From NCBI RefSeq assembly GCF_042237075.1, contig NZ_JBCGDC010000025.1:1-64000 (forward strand): a stretch of 64,000 bases of DNA, in the 5' to 3' direction. Source of the stretch: Polymorphospora lycopeni (GTDB taxonomy: Bacteria; Actinomycetota; Actinomycetes; Mycobacteriales; Micromonosporaceae). The translations under genes were made by a program, and so were the position numbers. Within the stretch, counting starts at the first letter, position 1. Each line of letters begins with the position of its first letter. The notes under the pieces were generated by a model. That model ran no database searches and was not told where the DNA came from. It saw only the letters and a program-made list of their open reading frames with translations. Positions 24,122 through 33,714 of the stretch are shown piece after piece.

Positions 24122-24973
24122 ATGGTGGATGTGCTTCAGCCGGGAAGCGCCCGGCCGCGGCAACGCGACGGGCTGCGGGCGGCGAACCTCTCGCTGGGCT
24201 ACCAGGGACACCCCGTCCTGCGCGACGCGGGGGTCGACCTCACCGAGGGCGCCGTCACCGTGCTGCTCGGGCCGAACGGCAGCGGCAAGTCCACGCTGCT
24301 GCGCGCGCTGGCCCGGCTGCACCGGGTGACCGAGGGCAGCATCACCCTCGCGGACGGATCCTCGGCGGCCGATCTCACCGCCCGGCAGTTCGCCCAGCGG
24401 GTGACCCTGCTCACCCAGAGCCGCCCGGTCCCCAGTGGAGTCACCGTCCGCGACGTCGTCGGCTACGGCCGCCACCCGTACCGGGGCGGCTGGCGCTCCA
24501 CCGACCCCGACGGGCCGCGCGTCATCGCCTGGGCCATGGAGGTCACCGGCGTGGACACCATGGCCGGCCGGGGCGTCGACGAACTGTCCGGCGGTGAACT
24601 GCAACGGGTCTGGCTCGCCACCTGCCTCGCCCAGGACACCCGGATCATCCTGCTCGACGAACCGACCACCTTCCTCGACCTGCGCTACCAGGTGGAGATC
24701 CTCGACCTGGTCCGCGACCTCGCCGACACCCACGGCGTCGCCGTCGGCCTCGTCCTGCACGACCTCAACCAGGCCGCCGCGATCGCCGACCGGATCGTGC
24801 TGCTGCACGGCGGCCGGGTCCGGGCCGCCGGACCACCGGCCGACGTCCTCACCGAGGAGATCCTCACCGGGACCTACGGCATCCCGATCGAGGTGACCAC
24901 CGACCCCGTCACCGGCCACCTCAACACCCGGCCGGTCGGCCGGCACACCCACCGGAGCACCGCCGCGGCCTGA
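24122..24973 (+). CDS. Ferric-siderophore ABC transporter ATPase
   Basis: A 283-residue FecE/FepC-type ATP-binding protein. Walker A GPNGSGKST, Q-loop LLTQSRPVP, signature LSGGELQRVWLA, Walker B IILLDEPTTFLDL and the switch His in VLHDLNQAA are all intact. It would energise import through the double permease encoded at 26188-28241. It is the first gene after the iron box and begins the iron-regulated locus; the binding lipoprotein gene follows 77 bp downstream. Confidence 0.9.
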   Translation: MVDVLQPGSARPRQRDGLRAANLSLGYQGHPVLRDAGVDLTEGAVTVLLGPNGSGKSTLLRALARLHRVTEGSITLADGSSAADLTARQFAQRVTLLTQSRPVPSGVTVRDVVGYGRHPYRGGWRSTDPDGPRVIAWAMEVTGVDTMAGRGVDELSGGELQRVWLATCLAQDTRIILLDEPTTFLDLRYQVEILDLVRDLADTHGVAVGLVLHDLNQAAAIADRIVLLHGGRVRAAGPPADVLTEEILTGTYGIPIEVTTDPVTGHLNTRPVGRHTHRSTAAA

Positions 24974-25050
24974 CCCGCCCCGACCACCAACCAGCCGCCC
25001 GCCGGGACCCGGCGGGCCGGTCCATCCTGCCTGTCGTCAAAGAGAGAATC

Positions 25051-26034
25051 ATGAACCGACGCACCCTCCTCGTCACCGCCCTGTCCGGCGTACTCCTGCT
25101 CGGCGCCTGCGGCACCACCGAGCCGACCCCGACCGGGAACGATGCCGGCGCCGCCCCCAGCACCGGGCCCGTCACCTTCACCGACAGCCGGGACAAGGAG
25201 ATCACCCTCGACGCCCCGGCCACCAAGGTCGTGGCCCTCGAATGGGCGGAGGTCGAGCAACTGGTCACCCTCGGCGTCATGCCGGTCGGGGTCGCCGACG
25301 TCAAGGGCTACGGCACCTGGGTGACCGCGGCCAAGCTCGACGCGTCCGTGACGGACGTCGGCACCCGCGCCGAACCGAGCGTGGACTCCATCGTCGCCCT
25401 GCAACCCGACCTCGTCCTCGCCCGCTCCAACCGCGGCGCCGAACTCGTCGCCCAGCTCGAGAAGTACGTGCCGGTGCTGGTCACCGCCGGCAGCGACACC
25501 GACGACAACCTGGGCCGGATGCGCGACGAGTTCCAGACCATCGCGACCGCGGTCGGCCGCACCGAGCAGGCGACGAAGGTGCTCGCCGACTTCGACGCCG
25601 CGATCGCCGACGGAAAGCAGAAGATCGCCGCCGCCGGCGCCGCCGGCCAGCAGTTCGCCATCGCCGACGGCTACCAGCAGGGCGGCAGCGTCTCGATCCG
25701 GATGTTCGGACAGGGCGCCTTCGTCTCCCAGATCGGCATCGCGCTCGGCCTGAAGAACGCGTGGCCAGGCGCCGGCGACCCGATGTGGGCCCTGGACCAG
25801 ACCGACGTCGAAGGGCTGACCGCCATCAAGGACGCGGACGTACGCTTCTTCTACAACGCCTCCGACGGCGACGACGTCTTCGCCGGCGGCCTGTCCGGCA
25901 ACCCGATCTGGCAGTCCCTCGGTTTCGTGCAGCAGAAGAAGCTGCACCGGATGCCGGACGGCATCTGGACCTTCGGCGGCCCGCTGTCCGGGATCCAGTA
26001 CGCCGAGCAGCTCGTCGCGGCCTACACATCTTGA
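25051..26034 (+). CDS. Ferric-siderophore-binding lipoprotein
   Basis: A 327-residue class III (FecB/FhuD-type) binding protein. The lipoprotein signal has lipobox LGAC with Cys20. The mature part shows the family landmarks: VTFTDSRDKEITLDAPATKVVALEW, then SVDSIVALQPDLVLARSN and a C-terminal NPIWQSLGFVQQKKLHRM. It captures ferric siderophore outside the membrane and hands it to the permease. AGAGAG lies upstream of ATG 25051. A GC-rich hairpin and the assembly gap follow its stop. Confidence 0.9.
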   Translation: MNRRTLLVTALSGVLLLGACGTTEPTPTGNDAGAAPSTGPVTFTDSRDKEITLDAPATKVVALEWAEVEQLVTLGVMPVGVADVKGYGTWVTAAKLDASVTDVGTRAEPSVDSIVALQPDLVLARSNRGAELVAQLEKYVPVLVTAGSDTDDNLGRMRDEFQTIATAVGRTEQATKVLADFDAAIADGKQKIAAAGAAGQQFAIADGYQQGGSVSIRMFGQGAFVSQIGIALGLKNAWPGAGDPMWALDQTDVEGLTAIKDADVRFFYNASDGDDVFAGGLSGNPIWQSLGFVQQKKLHRMPDGIWTFGGPLSGIQYAEQLVAAYTS

Positions 26035-26050
26035 GCCAGGTCAGCACCCT

Positions 26051-26074
26051 GCCGCGGGGGTCGCCCCCCGCGGC
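26051..26074 (+). terminator. GC-only hairpin at the edge of the assembly gap
   Basis: GCCGCGGGGG (26051-26060) pairs perfectly with CCCCCGCGGC (26065-26074) around TCGC. It starts 16 bp after the binding-protein stop, so it may reduce read-through into the permease gene. A 10-bp stem of pure G/C also explains why sequencing failed just beyond it. Confidence 0.6.
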
Positions 26075-26080
26075 ACCCCC

Positions 26081-26187
26081 NNNNNNNNNNNNNNNNNNNN
26101 NNNNNNNNNNNNNNNNNNNNNNNNNNNNNNNNNNNNNNNNNNNNNNNNNNNNNNNNNNNNNNNNNNNNNNNNNNNNNNNNNNNNNNN
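26081..26187. other. Assembly gap (107 Ns)
   Basis: A run of 107 undetermined bases. It hides the start codon, ribosome binding site and first residues of the double permease gene, and possibly the end of another hairpin. The permease frame after the gap is clear, but the true gap length is unknown. Confidence 0.99.
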
Positions 26188-28241
26188 CGCCGGCCGTCGG
26201 CCGCCTCACGGTCGCGTTCACGGTGGCGGTGGTCCTGACCGTGGCGGTCGCCCTCGTCCACCTCACCCAGGGCACGTCCTCGGTCGACGCCGTCGACCTG
26301 CTGCGGTTGGCCGTGGGTGGCGGCGACCCCGGCGCGGCCGAGGTGCTGGTCGGCTCCCGACTGCCCCGGCTCCTCGCCGGACTGACCGTCGGTGTCGCCC
26401 TCGGCTTCGCCGGCGCCGTCCTCCAGTCGCTGGCCCGCAACCCGCTGGCCTCGCCCGACACCCTCGCCGTCAACGCCGGTGCCCACCTCGCCGTGGTCGC
26501 CGTGGCCGCCGTCGGCATCAACCTGCCCGCCCTGCCGGCCGGGCTGGCCGCCTTCGCCGGCGGTCTGGCCGCCGCCGGCCTGGTGCTGGTCCTGTCGGCC
26601 GGCGGCGCCTCCGGACCGACCCGGCTCATCCTGGCCGGATCGGCGACCGCGCTGGCACTCAGCGCCCTGACCACACTGCTGATGCTCCTCTTCGAGGAGT
26701 CGACCATGGGACTCTTCGCCTGGGGCAACGGCTCGCTGGTGCAGGGCGACCTGAGCGCCGTGGCGCAACTCGCCCCGGTCGTGGCCCTGGGCGTCGCCGG
26801 CTGCCTGCTGATCGGCGGGCGGCTGGACATCCTCGCCCTCGGCGACGACACCGCCAGCGTGCTCGGCCTCGACGTCCGCCGTACCCGGCTGGTGGTGACC
26901 CTGCTCGCCGTCGGGCTCGCCGCGGCGGCGGTGACCCTGGCCGGCCCGGTCGGCTTCGTCGGACTCTGCGCACCGGTGGTCAGCCGCCTGCTCTCCCGCT
27001 GGGTGCCCGGGCTCCAGCGGCACCGGGTCCTGCTGCCCCTGTCCGGCATCGCCGGGGCCTTCCTCGTCCTGGCCTCCGACGTCGTCCTGCGCGCGACCCT
27101 CGGCGGTCAGGCCGGCGTCGACATCCCCACCGGCGTGGCCACCACCATTTTCGGCGCCGTGATCCTGGTCTGGCTGGCCCGCCGGCACCGCGACTCCGGG
27201 CCGACCCGGCAACCGCCCGCCGCCCGGCCGAACGCCGCCCGGTCCCGGACCCGGCTCGGCGTCGTCCTGGGCATCTGCGCCGGCGCGGCCGTCGGCGCCC
27301 TCGTCCTCGGCATGCTCGCCGGGGACACCTGGCTGCTCACCGGCGACGTCGTCAACTGGCTACGCGGAAACAGCGGCCTCGCGTACACGTTCGTCCTCGA
27401 CCAGCGGTATCCACGCGTCGGCGCGGCACTGCTCGCCGGCGCCGCCCTCGCCATCGCCGGCACCACCGTCCAGGCGGTCTGCCGCAACCCGCTGGCCGAG
27501 CCGGGAATCCTCGGCATCACCGCCGGTGCCGGGGTCGGCGCGGTCTCCCTGCTCACCTTCGTCCCGATGGCCGGCGTCTGGGCGATGTCGACGGTGGCCG
27601 GCGGCGCCGCCCTGCTGACCTTCGCCCTGGTCTACGGCCTGGCCTGGCGGGGCGGACTCAGCTCCGACCGGCTCGTCCTGATCGGTGTCGGCGTGTCCGC
27701 CGCCGGCCTGGCGATGATCACCTTCATCGTCGTGCGCTCCGACCCGTGGAACACCGCCAAGGCGCTGACCTGGCTCTCCGGGTCGACGTACGGCCGTACC
27801 GCCCCGCAACTCCTGCCGGTCGCGATCGCCCTGCTGGTGCTCACCCCGGTCGTCGTCCTCGCCCGCCGGCACCTGGACCTGCTCTCCCTCGACGACGACA
27901 CGCCACGGGTGCTCGGCGTACGGCTCGAACGCACCCGGCTGGTCGCGCTGGCCGGAGCGGCGCTGCTCACCTCCACCGCCGTCTCCGCGGTCGGCGTGAT
28001 CGGGTTCGTCGGCCTCGTCGCCCCGCACCTCGCGCGGGCCCTCGTCGGCGGCCGGCACGCCCGGGTGCTGCCCGTCGCCGCCCTGCTCGGGGCGGTCCTG
28101 GTCAGCCTCGCCGACACCCTCGGCCGGACCGTCATCGCCCCTGCGCAGATCCCGGCCGGCCTGGTCACCGCCCTGATCGGCACGCCGTACTTCGTCTGGC
28201 TGCTCTGGCGCTCCCGGACCGACCGGGCGGCGACCGGATGA
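26188..28241 (+). CDS. Fused double FecCD-type siderophore permease (5' partial)
   Basis: About 684 residues are visible; the start lies in the gap. Two complete FecCD domains are joined: the first to about residue 330 (VGSRLPRLLAGLTVGVALGFAGAVLQSLARNPLASPDTL), the second after an Arg/Pro-rich linker (DQRYPRVGAALLAGAALAIAGTTVQAVCRNPLAEPGILG). Each has about ten helices and the ATPase-coupling GPVGFVGL or GVIGFVGL loop. A single-chain double permease resembles E. coli FhuB, whereas many actinobacterial systems encode two separate proteins. It pairs with the ATPase and lipoprotein upstream. Confidence 0.9.
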
Positions 28242-28290
28242 CCCGCCCCGGCAACCGGCCATCCCGCACCCACGACCAAGGCAGGCCCCG

Positions 28291-29199
28291 ATGACCGACC
28301 TCCGCCCCGCCCCGGAATCCGTCGCACCGTGGCGGCACTTCCACACCGAGACCGCCCGGTTGCGGCGCCTCAGCCCGTCGTTCCTGCGGGCCACGTTCAC
28401 CGGCACCGACCTCGACCGGTTCGCCGACCTCGGCTACGACCTGCGGATCAAGCTCGTCTTCCCGCTCGCCGAACACGGCTTCCGGACGCTGCCCGAGGGA
28501 CCGGACTGGTACCGGCGCTGGCGGTCGCTCCCCGCCGACCAGCGCAACCCGTTCCGCACGTACACGGTCCGGGCCGTACGGTGCGCGGACCGCGAGATCG
28601 ACGTCGACCTGGTCCTGCACGACGGAGGTCCGCACGGCCCCGCCGCCCGCTGGGCCGCCACGGCCCGCCCCGGCGACCGGATCGTCGTCATGGGACCGGA
28701 CAACGCCTACCACGGGGACCACGGCGGCCGGGAGTTCGTGCCGGCCCAGGCGGACCGCCCGATGCTGCTCGCCGGTGACGAGACCGCGGTGCCGGCGATC
28801 TGCGCCATCGCCGAGCGGCTGCCGGCCGACAGCCGGGGGGAGATCCTCATGGAGGTGCCGCTGCCGGAGGACGTCCTCGACTGTCCGGCACCCGCCGGGG
28901 TGACCGTCACCTGGCTGCCCCGGTCCGGCGCACCGCACGGCAGCCGGCTGGAACCGGCGGTCCGGGCGGCGGCCGAACGACTGTTCCCGGCCAGCCGCCC
29001 GGCCGCCGTCGAGGCCGGGGACGGCGACCCGGAGGAGATCCTCTGGGACGTCCCGGCCGGCCCGAGCTACGTGTGGCTGGCCGGTGAGGCCGGCGTCATC
29101 CGGCAGCTACGCCGGCACCTGGTGTCGACCCGGGGGATGGACCGTGGCTCCGTCGCCTTCATGGGCTACTGGCGGCAGGGGCACGCCGACCCGAGCTGA
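28291..29199 (+). CDS. Siderophore-interacting protein (FAD ferric-siderophore reductase)
   Basis: A 302-residue ViuB/SIP-type flavoreductase. The N-terminal FAD domain contains LSPSFLRATFTGTDLDRFADLGYD and FRTYTVRAVRCADREIDVD, with the RxYTxR FAD motif. The C-terminal half has PMLLAGDETAVPAI and a GEAGVIRQLRRHL segment typical of SIP NAD(P)H-binding regions. It would release iron by reducing imported ferric siderophore. It follows the permease by 49 bp and completes the uptake locus. No siderophore biosynthesis genes are present in the window. Confidence 0.9.
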   Translation: MTDLRPAPESVAPWRHFHTETARLRRLSPSFLRATFTGTDLDRFADLGYDLRIKLVFPLAEHGFRTLPEGPDWYRRWRSLPADQRNPFRTYTVRAVRCADREIDVDLVLHDGGPHGPAARWAATARPGDRIVVMGPDNAYHGDHGGREFVPAQADRPMLLAGDETAVPAICAIAERLPADSRGEILMEVPLPEDVLDCPAPAGVTVTWLPRSGAPHGSRLEPAVRAAAERLFPASRPAAVEAGDGDPEEILWDVPAGPSYVWLAGEAGVIRQLRRHLVSTRGMDRGSVAFMGYWRQGHADPS

Positions 29200-29206
29200 C
29201 CGGGCG

Positions 29207-29581
29207 CTACCCGGGCGGGATCGGGGAACCCACCCGGTGCAGCGTCCCGTCCGGGTCGACGAAAGCGAACTCCCGCAGCCCGTACGGGGTGTCGGCCGGC
29301 TCACCCAACCGGCCCTCGACACCTGACCCGGCCCAGGCGGCGTGCACGGCGTCGGCGTCGGAGACGTAGAGGTAGACCGTCGCCGCCGTCCGGGCGGGGT
29401 CGTGCTCGGCCCACTCGGTGAGGTGCAGGGATATCCGGTCGCGGTCGACGAATCCGTACCGGTCGGCACCCGCGTACGGCCGCACGGTGAAGCCGAGCCG
29501 CCGGTAGCGGTCGAGCGCGGCGTCCAGGTCACGCACGGGCACGACGGGAGCGATCCGGTCGAACGTGATCTCCTCGGGCAT
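29207..29581 (-). CDS. VOC-superfamily (glyoxalase/bleomycin-resistance-like) protein
   Basis: A 124-residue single VOC unit with FDRIAPVVPVRDLDAALDRYRRLGF at the start and YGLREFAFVDPDGTLHRVG at the end. ATG 29581 has GGAGG 7 nt upstream. Metal-ligand candidates are present but sparse, so it could be a ligand-binding (drug-sequestering) rather than catalytic member. It converges with the siderophore reductase, with only 7 bp between stops. Confidence 0.8.
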   Translation of the reverse strand: MPEEITFDRIAPVVPVRDLDAALDRYRRLGFTVRPYAGADRYGFVDRDRISLHLTEWAEHDPARTAATVYLYVSDADAVHAAWAGSGVEGRLGEPADTPYGLREFAFVDPDGTLHRVGSPIPPG

Positions 29582-29731
29582 GCGGTCCTCCACGTCGTCG
29601 ACCCCGGCCGGCGTTGTTGGCCGGACGTCGGCACCGTACGACACCGGTCCGACATGCGACGGCAGGGCTCGGGAGCGGGCCCGGGGCGCCGGGGCGGGGG
29701 AGCGGCCTGGTCCACCCCGGCGCCGGGCTCG

Positions 29732-30790
29732 TCAGTCGACGACCGGTGGCGCGGTCCGGGCCGCTTCGGCCAGGGCCGCCGCCTCGCTGGCGTACGGGTT
29801 GTAGGTGTACGTGCGGGACAGGCCGCCGGGAACGGCGAAATACTCGGTGGACAGTTTCGCCGGATCGGTGGCGATCTCGCCGCGGGCCGGGAGGTCGTCG
29901 CCGTCGTCCCAGCCCCAAGGGGCGTTCGCCGAGTTGACCGAGCAGGCCCAGGTGCCGGTGCCGCAGCCGCCGGACGCGTCGCCGGCGAAGGTGCCGAGGT
30001 GTGCGAACAGGTCCGGGTTGGCGCGCTGCGCCCACAGGCCACCGGGGGCGAAGATGTCGACGAGCCGGTAGCGGACGTCGCGGTCGTCGGCGTGGCTCGG
30101 AGTCTCGGCCACCGTCGACGGGTAGTAGACGATGCCGTCGCCGACGATGTCGTACTGCGGGTGGGCCTTGAGACCGTGCCCCTTCGCCTCCTGGGCGGTC
30201 ACCGGGTGCTGGTGCGGGTCGTGCGGCGAGGACTGGAACCGCACCGTGCCGTCCACGGTCTCCCGGCCACCGGTCCAGGTGCTGCCGGCCGGCGTGTACG
30301 AGAAGAAGTCGCCGTGCGCCACGGTCACCGCCGCCCGCAGGGTGCCGTACGTGGAGCCGTCGCGTTCCACGACGAACAGCACGCCCTCACCGTCGTTCTC
30401 GTGCTCGGTCTCGAAGAACGGATGGTCGGTCCAGTCGCGGGGATGGAAGAAGAAGTAGGTGAGGTACCAGTGGCTGGCCGTCTCCAGCACCGAGTAGTAG
30501 ACGTGGGCGGCGAACGACACGTCCGGGGCGGCGGCCCGGTCCCAGTTGTTGCGCCCGGCGAGGTCGCCGTCGAAGTCGACGCGGGTGATGTAGTCGGACC
30601 GGCCGGCCAGTGCGTGGCTGCCGGTCACGTCGACGTCCTGGTAGTGGATCGGTGCCCAGCGCAGCGCCAGGTCGGCCCGGCTGACCGCGGCCCGGGCCGG
30701 CGCGGCCACGGTGAGCGTGACCGCGGCCAGCGCCAGCACCAGGGCGGCTGCCGTCCACGATCGCCGGATGGTCCGGCCACTGTCGATCAT
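29732..30790 (-). CDS. Secreted protein of unknown function
   Basis: A 352-residue exported protein. ATG 30790 starts a Sec signal (MIDSGRTIRRSWTAAALVLALA...APARA, cleaved near residue 35). The mature domain contains RWAPIHYQDVDV, HVYYSVLETASHWYLTYFFFHPRDWTDHPFFETEHENDGEG and a Cys pair (GGCGTGTWAC). It is rich in aromatic and His residues, and the EHENDGEG segment could bind metal. It recalls families of secreted fungal/bacterial proteins with Vps62-like domains, but I cannot assign it. The upstream region holds the inverted elements ATCACC and GGTGAT around an AT-rich promoter. Confidence 0.75.
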   Translation of the reverse strand: MIDSGRTIRRSWTAAALVLALAAVTLTVAAPARAAVSRADLALRWAPIHYQDVDVTGSHALAGRSDYITRVDFDGDLAGRNNWDRAAAPDVSFAAHVYYSVLETASHWYLTYFFFHPRDWTDHPFFETEHENDGEGVLFVVERDGSTYGTLRAAVTVAHGDFFSYTPAGSTWTGGRETVDGTVRFQSSPHDPHQHPVTAQEAKGHGLKAHPQYDIVGDGIVYYPSTVAETPSHADDRDVRYRLVDIFAPGGLWAQRANPDLFAHLGTFAGDASGGCGTGTWACSVNSANAPWGWDDGDDLPARGEIATDPAKLSTEYFAVPGGLSRTYTYNPYASEAAALAEAARTAPPVVD

Positions 30791-30890
30791 GTACGCCCCA
30801 ATCACCAAACTGATAGATGGCAATCAATTTAGGTGATCGGTGGTGGCCGTCGGGTGACCACGGGGCGAAGGGTTGTCGGCCGGGCCGCTC

Positions 30891-32148
30891 TCACCGTGCC
30901 CGGTAAATCAGCTCGTGCGGCGTCAGGCTGCCGTAGCGGGTCCGCACCGCCACGGTCGCCCGGTGCTCACCCGGATCGGTGGCCAGCACCCACGCCCCGC
31001 CGACCGGCAGCGTCTCGGTGCCGGTGTCCGTCTCGATCCGGAACCCGTCGGCGAACGGGTGGTTCGTGACGGGACGTATCGCGGCCCACCCGTCGACCAG
31101 GTCGAGGCCGATCCCGACACCGGACAGGTCGGGGTAGAGGACGGCCGGGTCGTGCTCCAGCCGTGGCGTGCACACCAGGCCACGTTCCTGGTGTACGGGC
31201 ACGAACGCGCCGGCCGCCCAGGTGCCGCCGGTCGTCGCCACCGCCGCGAAATGCGACCGCCAGACGTCGGTCTCCTCAGCGGAGAGACCGACGCCGCGGC
31301 GGACCGCCCGTACCGGCCGGCCCGCCCGGACCGCCGCCTGAAGCTGTGCCGCGCCCAGCGGCGTGCCGTCGGAGTCGACCCAGTGGCACCGGTTCTGTCC
31401 GTCGAGGACGATCCACCGGTCGAGGCCGTCGATCCACGCCTCGGTCGCCATGTGCCCCCGGGACAGGCCGACGTGATGGTCCGGCTGCCGCAGGTCGAGG
31501 CGGCGGGCCGGAATCCCGACCGCGTTGAGCGCCTGGGTCAGCACGAGCGCGTACTCGACGCAGGCGAACCGTTCGCCGGCGTCCACCCGCTCCAGGCAGG
31601 TCACCGCGTCGTCGACATCCAGGTGACCGTTCGCGTGCGCCCACCGCCGGCCGACCCACTCGGCCAGGCCGGTGGCCGTCTCCCACGCGCCGGTCGCCGG
31701 GGCGGGAATCCGCGCCCGCAGGTTGGGCTCGCGCTCCGGCGGCAACCGGAACAGTGCCGGCGGCGGGGACGTCGGCAGGACGGGCCAGGTGAGCAGTTCC
31801 AGCGACGGTGGCGGCGCGGGGGCGGCGAGCCTCCAGCGGCCGGGGCCAGTCGGGGTCGCCGCCGAACGCGGCTTCGAGCTCGCCGAAAAGCACCTCCGGT
31901 TGCCGGAAGCCGCCGTCGATCACCTCGTCGAGCAGGGCGTACGCGCCCGGGTCGCCGATCCGGTGTGCGGCGACGGCGCACCACGGCCCCCACATGTGGG
32001 TCCAGAAAACGACATCGCGCCGCAGTTCGCCGCGGTAGGCATGGATGCCCGCCCAGTCGCGGGTCCGGGTGAGATCGTCGCCCCGGGTACGCAGCTCGTT
32101 GAGCCAGTCGGCGGTGGTGGTTTCCGTCTTGTACGGTCCGGCGGCCAT
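30891..32148 (-). pseudogene. Transglutaminase-like protein gene with a frameshift
   Basis: ATG 32148 (GAGGAG upstream) encodes ~110 residues (TADWLNELRTRGDDLTRTRDWAGIHAYRGELRRDVVFWTH...). The frame is then lost in the run GAGGCTCGCCGCCCCCGCGCC near 31810, and the neighbouring frame continues (PPPSLELLTWP...PPEREPNLRARI) to 30891. The whole interval is 3n+1 bases, so a single 1-bp indel accounts for it. The C-terminal part resembles a transglutaminase-like domain: Cys in RFACVEYALVLTQALNAVG, His in GHMATEAWIDGL, Asp in RWIVLDGQN. A C-run position in a gapped draft makes sequencing error possible; otherwise it is a recent pseudogene. Confidence 0.7.
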
Positions 32149-32364
32149 TCGTCCTCCTCGACGGGCGCAGCGTCCGACAGCGTGCCTGACACCGTAACGA
32201 GCCGGTCCAACGGTGGGTCCCGCGTTTGCGCTCTCGCCAGACCCGCCGAGCTGCGGGTGCGACCGGGACGGTCCGCTGCTCGGGACGCATCGGGGCCGGC
32301 CGTCCTTAACGGGAGGACGCCAGGGCGGGATGGTCGAGGATCGTAACGGTTCGGGGTTGGGGGC

Positions 32365-32488
32365 TTGCCGTCCACCGATCGATGTCGTAAGAATTCTTCA
32401 GGAACGCCGGATTACGTGAAGACAAGCACCAGGGGTGGAAAGTGCCGGTCGAAGGTCTGCAACGCCCTCCGTGATCCGAGGAGAGACC
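32365..32488 (+). promoter_or_regulatory. Original ngcE1 promoter and ribosome binding site, cut off by the TnpB element
   Basis: TTGCCG (32365) and TAAGAA (32388) can form a promoter with 17-bp spacing; the -10 lies within the palindromic GTAAGAATTCTTC (32387-32399). GAGGAG at 32478-32483 plus AGACC ends at 32488, exactly where the mobile element starts. Joined to the ATG at 33870, this gives GAGGAG-AGACC-ATG, matching the ngcE2 leader (GATCCGAGGAGCGAGAC-ATG). The rest of 32149-32488 shows no gene. Confidence 0.6.
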
Positions 32489-32640
32489 TTGACATCCTCC
32501 CTGCCCTAAAGGACGGGGATTCCCTTGGTCGCCCTCGGGTTTTCCTGTCTCGCCGACGACCGCCCCGTCCGAGAGGACTCTCGTTGAGGTCTTACACCGC
32601 CTCCACAGGCAATCACGGAGAGCCCCTCCGCGAGAACGTT
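32489..32640 (-). ncRNA. Probable omega (reRNA) guide RNA of TnpB
   Basis: In characterised IS605 elements the TnpB guide RNA spans the 3' end of tnpB and the right end, with the guide in flanking DNA. Here the tnpB stop (32506) lies within the right-end hairpin, so the scaffold must overlap the coding sequence. The guide would begin GGTCTCTCCTCGGATC (complement of 32473-32488). The upstream boundary is a guess based on known scaffold sizes. Confidence 0.4.
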
Positions 32641-33714
32641 GCGGGCCGCGTTGACGTCGCGGTCCTGGGCTGTGCCGCATCGGCAAATCCACGACCGGAC
32701 GTTCAGCGGCATCCGCTCAGCGAGCGCACCGCACGTCGAGCACAGCCTGGAGGACGGAAACCAGCGGTCCACGACGACCAGGTTCCGGCCGTGCCAGTCG
32801 GCTTTGTATTCGAGCAGGGTGCGGAACTGCCGCCACGCCGCGTCGCTGATGGCGCGGGCCAGATGGTGATTTGCGAGCATGTTGCGTACGGTCAGGTCCT
32901 CGATCACGATCGTTTGGTTTTCGCGAACGAGTCGAGTGGTCAGTTTGTGCAGGTAGTCTCGGCGCCGATCGGCGATGCGGGCGTGGATGCGGGCGACCTT
33001 GGTACGGGCCTTCGCCCGGTTCGCGGAGTCTTTCTCCTTCCTGGCGAGGTTCCGCTGGGCACGGGTGAGCGCGGCCCGGTCCCGGCGTTCGTGCCGGGGG
33101 TTGACGATCTTCTCCCCTGTGGACAGGGTGAGCAGGCTGTCGAGGCCGGCGTCGATCCCGACCGCGCCCGAGGCCGGGGCGGTCTCGATCACGTCGTCGC
33201 ACAGCAGCGACACGAACCAGCGGCCGGCCGCGTCCTGGCTGACCGTGACCGTGGACGGCGACGCACCTTCGGGCAGCGGACGCGACCACACGATATCGAG
33301 GGAGTCGGTCATCTTCGCCAGAGTGAGCCGGCCGTCGCGCCAGCGGAACGCGCTGGTGGTGTACTCCGCCGACCGCCGCGAGCGTTTCCTGCTCTTGAAC
33401 GTCGGGTATCTGGCGCGCCTGGCCCAGAAGTTGGTGAACGCGGCCTGCAGGTGTCGCAGCGCCTGCTGCAACGGTACGGACGAGACCTCGTTGAGGAACG
33501 CCAGTTCCCCACTCTTCTTCCATCCGGTGAGCAGGGCCGAGGTGGTGTTGTAGTTGATCCGTTCCCGGCGCAGCGTCCATGCCTCGGTGCGGGCCCCCAA
33601 CGCCATGTTGTAGACCAGCCGGACACACCCGAACGTGCGGGCAAGTTCGCCGGCCTGCTCGGGGGTCGGGTAGAAGCGGTACTTGAACGCCCGCTTCACT
33701 CCCCTTCTGGTCAC
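32506..33714 (-). CDS. tnpB: TnpB RNA-guided nuclease
   Basis: A 402-residue OrfB/TnpB protein. The N-terminal helical part starts RAFKYRFYPTPEQAGEL. The RuvC-like nuclease has its three acidic sites: D188 in GIDAGLDSL, E272 in IVIEDLTVRNM, and the DRDVNAARN Asp at 351/353. A zinc finger, C325-x2-C328 ... C344-x-C346, lies between the last two. All catalytic residues are intact, so it is probably active. GTG 33714 gives the usual family length; the second GTG at 33699 is an alternative. In the family TnpB uses the element's RNA to cleave DNA next to a TAM and maintains the element at its site. Confidence 0.92.
   Translation of the reverse strand: MTRRGVKRAFKYRFYPTPEQAGELARTFGCVRLVYNMALGARTEAWTLRRERINYNTTSALLTGWKKSGELAFLNEVSSVPLQQALRHLQAAFTNFWARRARYPTFKSRKRSRRSAEYTTSAFRWRDGRLTLAKMTDSLDIVWSRPLPEGASPSTVTVSQDAAGRWFVSLLCDDVIETAPASGAVGIDAGLDSLLTLSTGEKIVNPRHERRDRAALTRAQRNLARKEKDSANRAKARTKVARIHARIADRRRDYLHKLTTRLVRENQTIVIEDLTVRNMLANHHLARAISDAAWRQFRTLLEYKADWHGRNLVVVDRWFPSSRLCSTCGALAERMPLNVRSWICRCGTAQDRDVNAARNVLAEGLSVIACGGGVRPQRESSRTGRSSARQENPRATKGIPVL

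Noticed and set aside
24122..29199. Siderophore biosynthesis cluster
   Set aside because: Only uptake and reduction genes are present; there is no synthetase or monooxygenase, so this is a transport locus.
30891..32148. Programmed ribosomal frameshifting in the transglutaminase-like gene
   Set aside because: No slippery heptamer or downstream structure is evident; a 1-bp indel in a C-rich run is simpler.
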